A stretch of DNA of 6,081 bases from SbD1 sp039679945 (GTDB taxonomy: Bacteria; Desulfobacterota; Syntrophobacteria; Syntrophobacterales; Syntrophobacteraceae): contig JBDKTY010000232.1 in the NCBI GenBank assembly GCA_039679945.1, positions 1 through 6,081 on the forward strand, in the 5' to 3' direction. The position numbers were made by a program, and so were the translations under genes. Positions 3,648 through 6,081 of the stretch are shown in pieces. The notes beneath the pieces were generated by a model, which did no database searches, had not been told where the DNA came from, and was given only the letters and a program-made list of their open reading frames with translations. Positions within the stretch are counted from its first letter, which is position 1; each line of letters opens with the position of its first letter.

Positions 3648-5236
3648 TGGAAGAACAGGGCTTGTGGCTTCCCGCTGGCGTGGCCGCGAAGCTGGAGAAA
3701 CAGCAAGCGAGGGAGCAGGGGCAGCTAGAAAGCATGCGGGAGGAACTGACCCTCGCTCAGCGGCAGATCGAGGATATGCAGAGCCGGAAGATCTCCGACT
3801 TGGGGCGAGGCTCGGGGGACATTCAGGAGTTCCAGCGGATCGCTCTGGTCAAGCGCGCGAGGGATGCGTTCCGCAAGGATCCCAACATCTCCAGGGCCGT
3901 GCGGTTTATTGCCGACTTTACCTTTGGCAAAGGAATTTCCTACCGCGCTACCAATCCGCTCGTGCAGGAATGCCTTGATCTTTTTTGGACCGATCCCTAC
4001 AACCGTGAGGAACTAACTTGCACTGAGGCATTGCTGAACCGTGCCGCCGAACTGGTGATCGCTGGCGAAATTTTCCTGGTTTTTTTCGATGGAGAAGAGA
4101 CGGTCTCCGTTCGTTCTTTCAATACCGAAGAGATCGGAGACATTATCCACAGTCCCGATGACTACCGGCAGGTGCGCTGGTACCGGCGGTCTTCTTGGAA
4201 TCAGGAATACGATTTCCGGTCCGATACCTGGGGCATGGGGATGCCGAAAGTGAAGTACTGGCCGGACTGGAAGTACCGTACCTGGAACGCAGATACTCAA
4301 GTTCCGGAAGACAAGCGTGGCACGGGTCTGGTCTACCACATGCCCATCGAGACCCTTTTCGGCGCAAAACGTGGGATCTCTTATCTTTGTCCGGCCTTGG
4401 ATTGGGCACGAGCTTACAAGGAGTTTATGGAGGATCGGGTTTCCCTAAATCGTTCTCTGGCTACCTTTGCCTGGAATAGGAAAGTTAAGGGCGGGGCGGC
4501 TGATGTAGCCGCGACTACAGGTCTTTACCGAACGAATGCAAACGGGCAGAAAACAGGCGGAGTGGGGCAGGTCTACAGTTCCAATGAGGGCATAGACTTC
4601 GAGCCGATTAAGACAGACTCCGGCGCGGGGAATGCCAGGGATGACGGGTACCAGTTGAAGTTGCAAATTTGTGCGGCCGTGGGGATTATGAATCATTACT
4701 TTGGGGATGCCAGCCAATCGAACCTGGCCACTGCTCGCAGCATGGAACTTCCACAGATCAGATTTTTCGACTCCTGGCAGCAAAGATGGACGGATACCTT
4801 TAAGGATATTGCCAGTCTCATCTTAGAGCGGGCCGTCGCCCGGGGAATGCTAAAAATCCCCGGCGTAACACTTCATCCTATCCGGGGGCTGGTCGCTAAG
4901 GACCGCGCAGACCTCTACGTGGACATCGACTTCCCGGTGATCTCGTGGCTTGACGTGCTGAACTATGTCCAGGCCATCGAAGCCTCACAGATGACGACAG
5001 AGCAAAAGCTGCGCCTGGAGTTGGTGGCCTTCGGGTTCAATAACATCGATGCTGAACTGGAAGCCTGGAGGGAGAACAGCGGCGCCATACAAACGCAGTC
5101 TCAGGTCCAGGAGGCGGCCAAGGATACCTTGGCCTGGGTGATCCGGCGCTATAAGGCATTGGGTAAGAGCATCGCCGATTGGGAGAAGGACACCGTGCAG
5201 GAACGAATTGCTGAGTTGGAGAAGGCGGGGGCTTGA
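3647..5236 (+). CDS. phage portal protein, 529 aa
   Basis: Starts at ATG 3647 in TAATG, sharing one base with the terminase stop. The SD GGGGAGGA (3633-3640) is six bases upstream. The N-terminus (about residues 11-48, LEKQQAREQGQLESMREELTLAQ region) is a charged probable coiled coil. Then come KRARDAFRKDPNISRAVRFIADFTFGKG (about 69-96), ELVIAGEIFLVFF and RSFNTEEIGDII. Near residues 349-375 is NHYFGDASQSNLATARSMELP, typical of the portal clip/stem region in this family. Known role: a dodecameric ring at one capsid vertex through which DNA enters and leaves, and the docking site for terminase and connector proteins. The length fits. The N-terminal coiled coil may be lineage-specific. The next gene starts inside its stop codon. 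Confidence 0.93.
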   Translation: MEEQGLWLPAGVAAKLEKQQAREQGQLESMREELTLAQRQIEDMQSRKISDLGRGSGDIQEFQRIALVKRARDAFRKDPNISRAVRFIADFTFGKGISYRATNPLVQECLDLFWTDPYNREELTCTEALLNRAAELVIAGEIFLVFFDGEETVSVRSFNTEEIGDIIHSPDDYRQVRWYRRSSWNQEYDFRSDTWGMGMPKVKYWPDWKYRTWNADTQVPEDKRGTGLVYHMPIETLFGAKRGISYLCPALDWARAYKEFMEDRVSLNRSLATFAWNRKVKGGAADVAATTGLYRTNANGQKTGGVGQVYSSNEGIDFEPIKTDSGAGNARDDGYQLKLQICAAVGIMNHYFGDASQSNLATARSMELPQIRFFDSWQQRWTDTFKDIASLILERAVARGMLKIPGVTLHPIRGLVAKDRADLYVDIDFPVISWLDVLNYVQAIEASQMTTEQKLRLELVAFGFNNIDAELEAWRENSGAIQTQSQVQEAAKDTLAWVIRRYKALGKSIADWEKDTVQERIAELEKAGA

Positions 5237-6015
5237 TCCGTATTCTGGAGCAAGTCAGCAACGCTAGGATTCTGGCTGCCATGCGCTTGAGCGAGGCTGA
5301 TGAGGCAAATCTAGCTGACCGGATCTACCAGAACTCAATCCTCACCTACGAGGAGACGATGGCCAATGAATACAAGTCCATGCGTTTGAAGATACCGGTT
5401 AAGTTGACGGATCCCAAAATTTTGTCACGACTCCGCCAGCGAGCGGATGCCGCCGCGCGTTCGGTAATTAATACCTACCATGCGGATCTGGAAAAGAAGC
5501 TCGAGGTCTGGGGGGCTAAGGGCATCCAACCTGACATTGAGATGCTCAAGGGGTGGGCCAAAGATCGGTCCAGATGGAAGGCGACACAAATCGGGGTATC
5601 CGAGACAGCTTGGACGCAATATGGCGCGACGCTGGATACCTACCAGCGGAATGGCATGGATGACTTGCTCGTTTGGGTGGAACCGGAGAGTGCGGTATGT
5701 GCTACCTGCGCTCAGATCGTGGCCGGGAACCCATATACCGTGGAACAGGCAAGAGGGCTTGACCTTCCTGTGCATATTTCCTGCCCGCATGTCGCCAGAG
5801 CTGACACTAAGCACCTGCGCAGTCATGAGAAGCCTGACAATCCCTGGACTGGCGGACCTTCTCATATCCCTGTTGACCAGTCCATCGGAATACCTGGGAA
5901 TGTAGCCACCACGGGCCACAATCTCCCGCCCAAGCCGGAACCGACAGCCTTTGAATGGAAACAGGGGCCGTTGACGCTGACGATCGAGCAAGACAAGCAA
6001 GAACCCGCCCGCTAG
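5233..6015 (+). CDS. minor head / head morphogenesis protein (SPP1 gp7 / Mu F-like), 260 aa
   Basis: The TTG at 5233 overlaps the portal TGA (TTGA), with purine-rich AAGGCGGGGG just upstream, indicating coupled translation. An in-frame ATG at 5281 (start MRLSEADEANL, 244 aa; AGGA ten bases upstream) is the main alternative. Residues 20-130 are helical and charged. Residues 148-186 hold WVEPESAVCATCAQIVAGNPY...LPVHISCPH. The C156-x-x-C159 and the later H181, C184, H186 match the C-terminal metal-binding-like signature of Mu F-like head proteins (usually C-x-x-C...H-P-x-C). The tail from about 195 is rich in Pro and Gly and probably flexible. Known relatives bind the portal and are present in few copies in the prohead. 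The final residue of the motif differs from the common H-P-x-C-R-C form. The gene follows the portal, the usual order. Confidence 0.8.
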   Translation: MIRILEQVSNARILAAMRLSEADEANLADRIYQNSILTYEETMANEYKSMRLKIPVKLTDPKILSRLRQRADAAARSVINTYHADLEKKLEVWGAKGIQPDIEMLKGWAKDRSRWKATQIGVSETAWTQYGATLDTYQRNGMDDLLVWVEPESAVCATCAQIVAGNPYTVEQARGLDLPVHISCPHVARADTKHLRSHEKPDNPWTGGPSHIPVDQSIGIPGNVATTGHNLPPKPEPTAFEWKQGPLTLTIEQDKQEPAR

Positions 6016-6060
6016 GGCGAGCATTCGGGGCCGTGGGGGTCCCGTAAGAGGTGATGGAAG

Positions 6061-6081
6061 ATGAAGAAGAAAGAAATGGGC
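6061..6081 (+). CDS. start of next late gene (3' end outside window)
   Basis: ATG 6061 begins MKKKEMG and runs off the window. AGAGGTGAT (6047-6055) ends five bases before it, a strong SD, and the gap from the previous stop is 45 bases. An overlapping ATG at 6054 in another frame (MEDEEERNG) is less well placed relative to the SD. Gene order after a minor head protein suggests a scaffold, protease or further head protein, but seven residues do not allow identification. Confidence 0.5.

Noticed and set aside
5425..6024. 199-aa minus-strand open frame
   Set aside because: Shadow of the minor head gene, with no recognisable domains and an opposite orientation to the operon.

Overview
This window is part of a tailed, double-stranded-DNA phage or prophage. 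Every supportable gene is on the + strand, and the order is typical of such phages: the end of the replication/recombination module, then a late-gene regulator, then DNA packaging and head genes. The host cannot be named from the sequence. Strong purine-rich Shine-Dalgarno (SD) sites, GTG/TTG starts and a bacterial-type long-variable-arm tRNA fit a bacterial host. A Gram-positive (Firmicutes-like) host is my weak preference, from the RusA / sigma-like regulator / terminase layout.

Layout. Bases 1-149 hold the C-terminus of a RusA-type Holliday-junction resolvase. It overlaps a 99-aa unknown helical protein (143-442), which in turn overlaps a small sigma-70 region-4-like helix-turn-helix protein (405-665), the likely late-gene activator. 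About 1 kb without a convincing gene follows (about 658-1689), directly upstream of a tRNA-Tyr(GUA) at 1690-1770. This stretch is GC-rich in the parts I counted and dense in nested complementary segments. They include an apparent four-way junction at 841-960, a 9-bp stem closing a subdomain at 1424-1520, and a stem-loop with competing pairings just before the tRNA. I propose a large structured non-coding RNA, comparable in setting and size to the phage/prophage GOLLD and ROOL RNAs, which also tend to lie near tRNA genes. Family membership cannot be shown without a covariance search.

After the tRNA comes a leader with a 12-bp stem (1783-1843). The packaging/head operon follows: a 60-aa small conserved-looking phage protein (1871-2053), a probable small terminase (2075-2383), the large terminase (2358-3647), the portal (3647-5236), an SPP1 gp7/Mu F-like minor head protein (5233-6015) and the first codons of another gene (6061 onward). 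From the small terminase to the minor head protein, each gene overlaps the next, which fits one translationally coupled late transcript.

How the parts may work together (inference). The sigma-like protein would switch on late transcription through the RNA-tRNA-packaging region. RNase P and 3' tRNA processing at the tRNA could free the 3' end of the large RNA and the 5' end of the packaging mRNA. The terminase pair would cut and pump DNA through the portal into a prohead whose assembly the minor head protein assists. Two further oddities are a C1:G72 acceptor pair in the tRNA-Tyr, which is archaeal/eukaryotic-like rather than bacterial, and an abrupt GC shift between the two domains of the large terminase. 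I saw no convincing sigma-70 promoter, intrinsic terminator, CRISPR array or insertion sequence.
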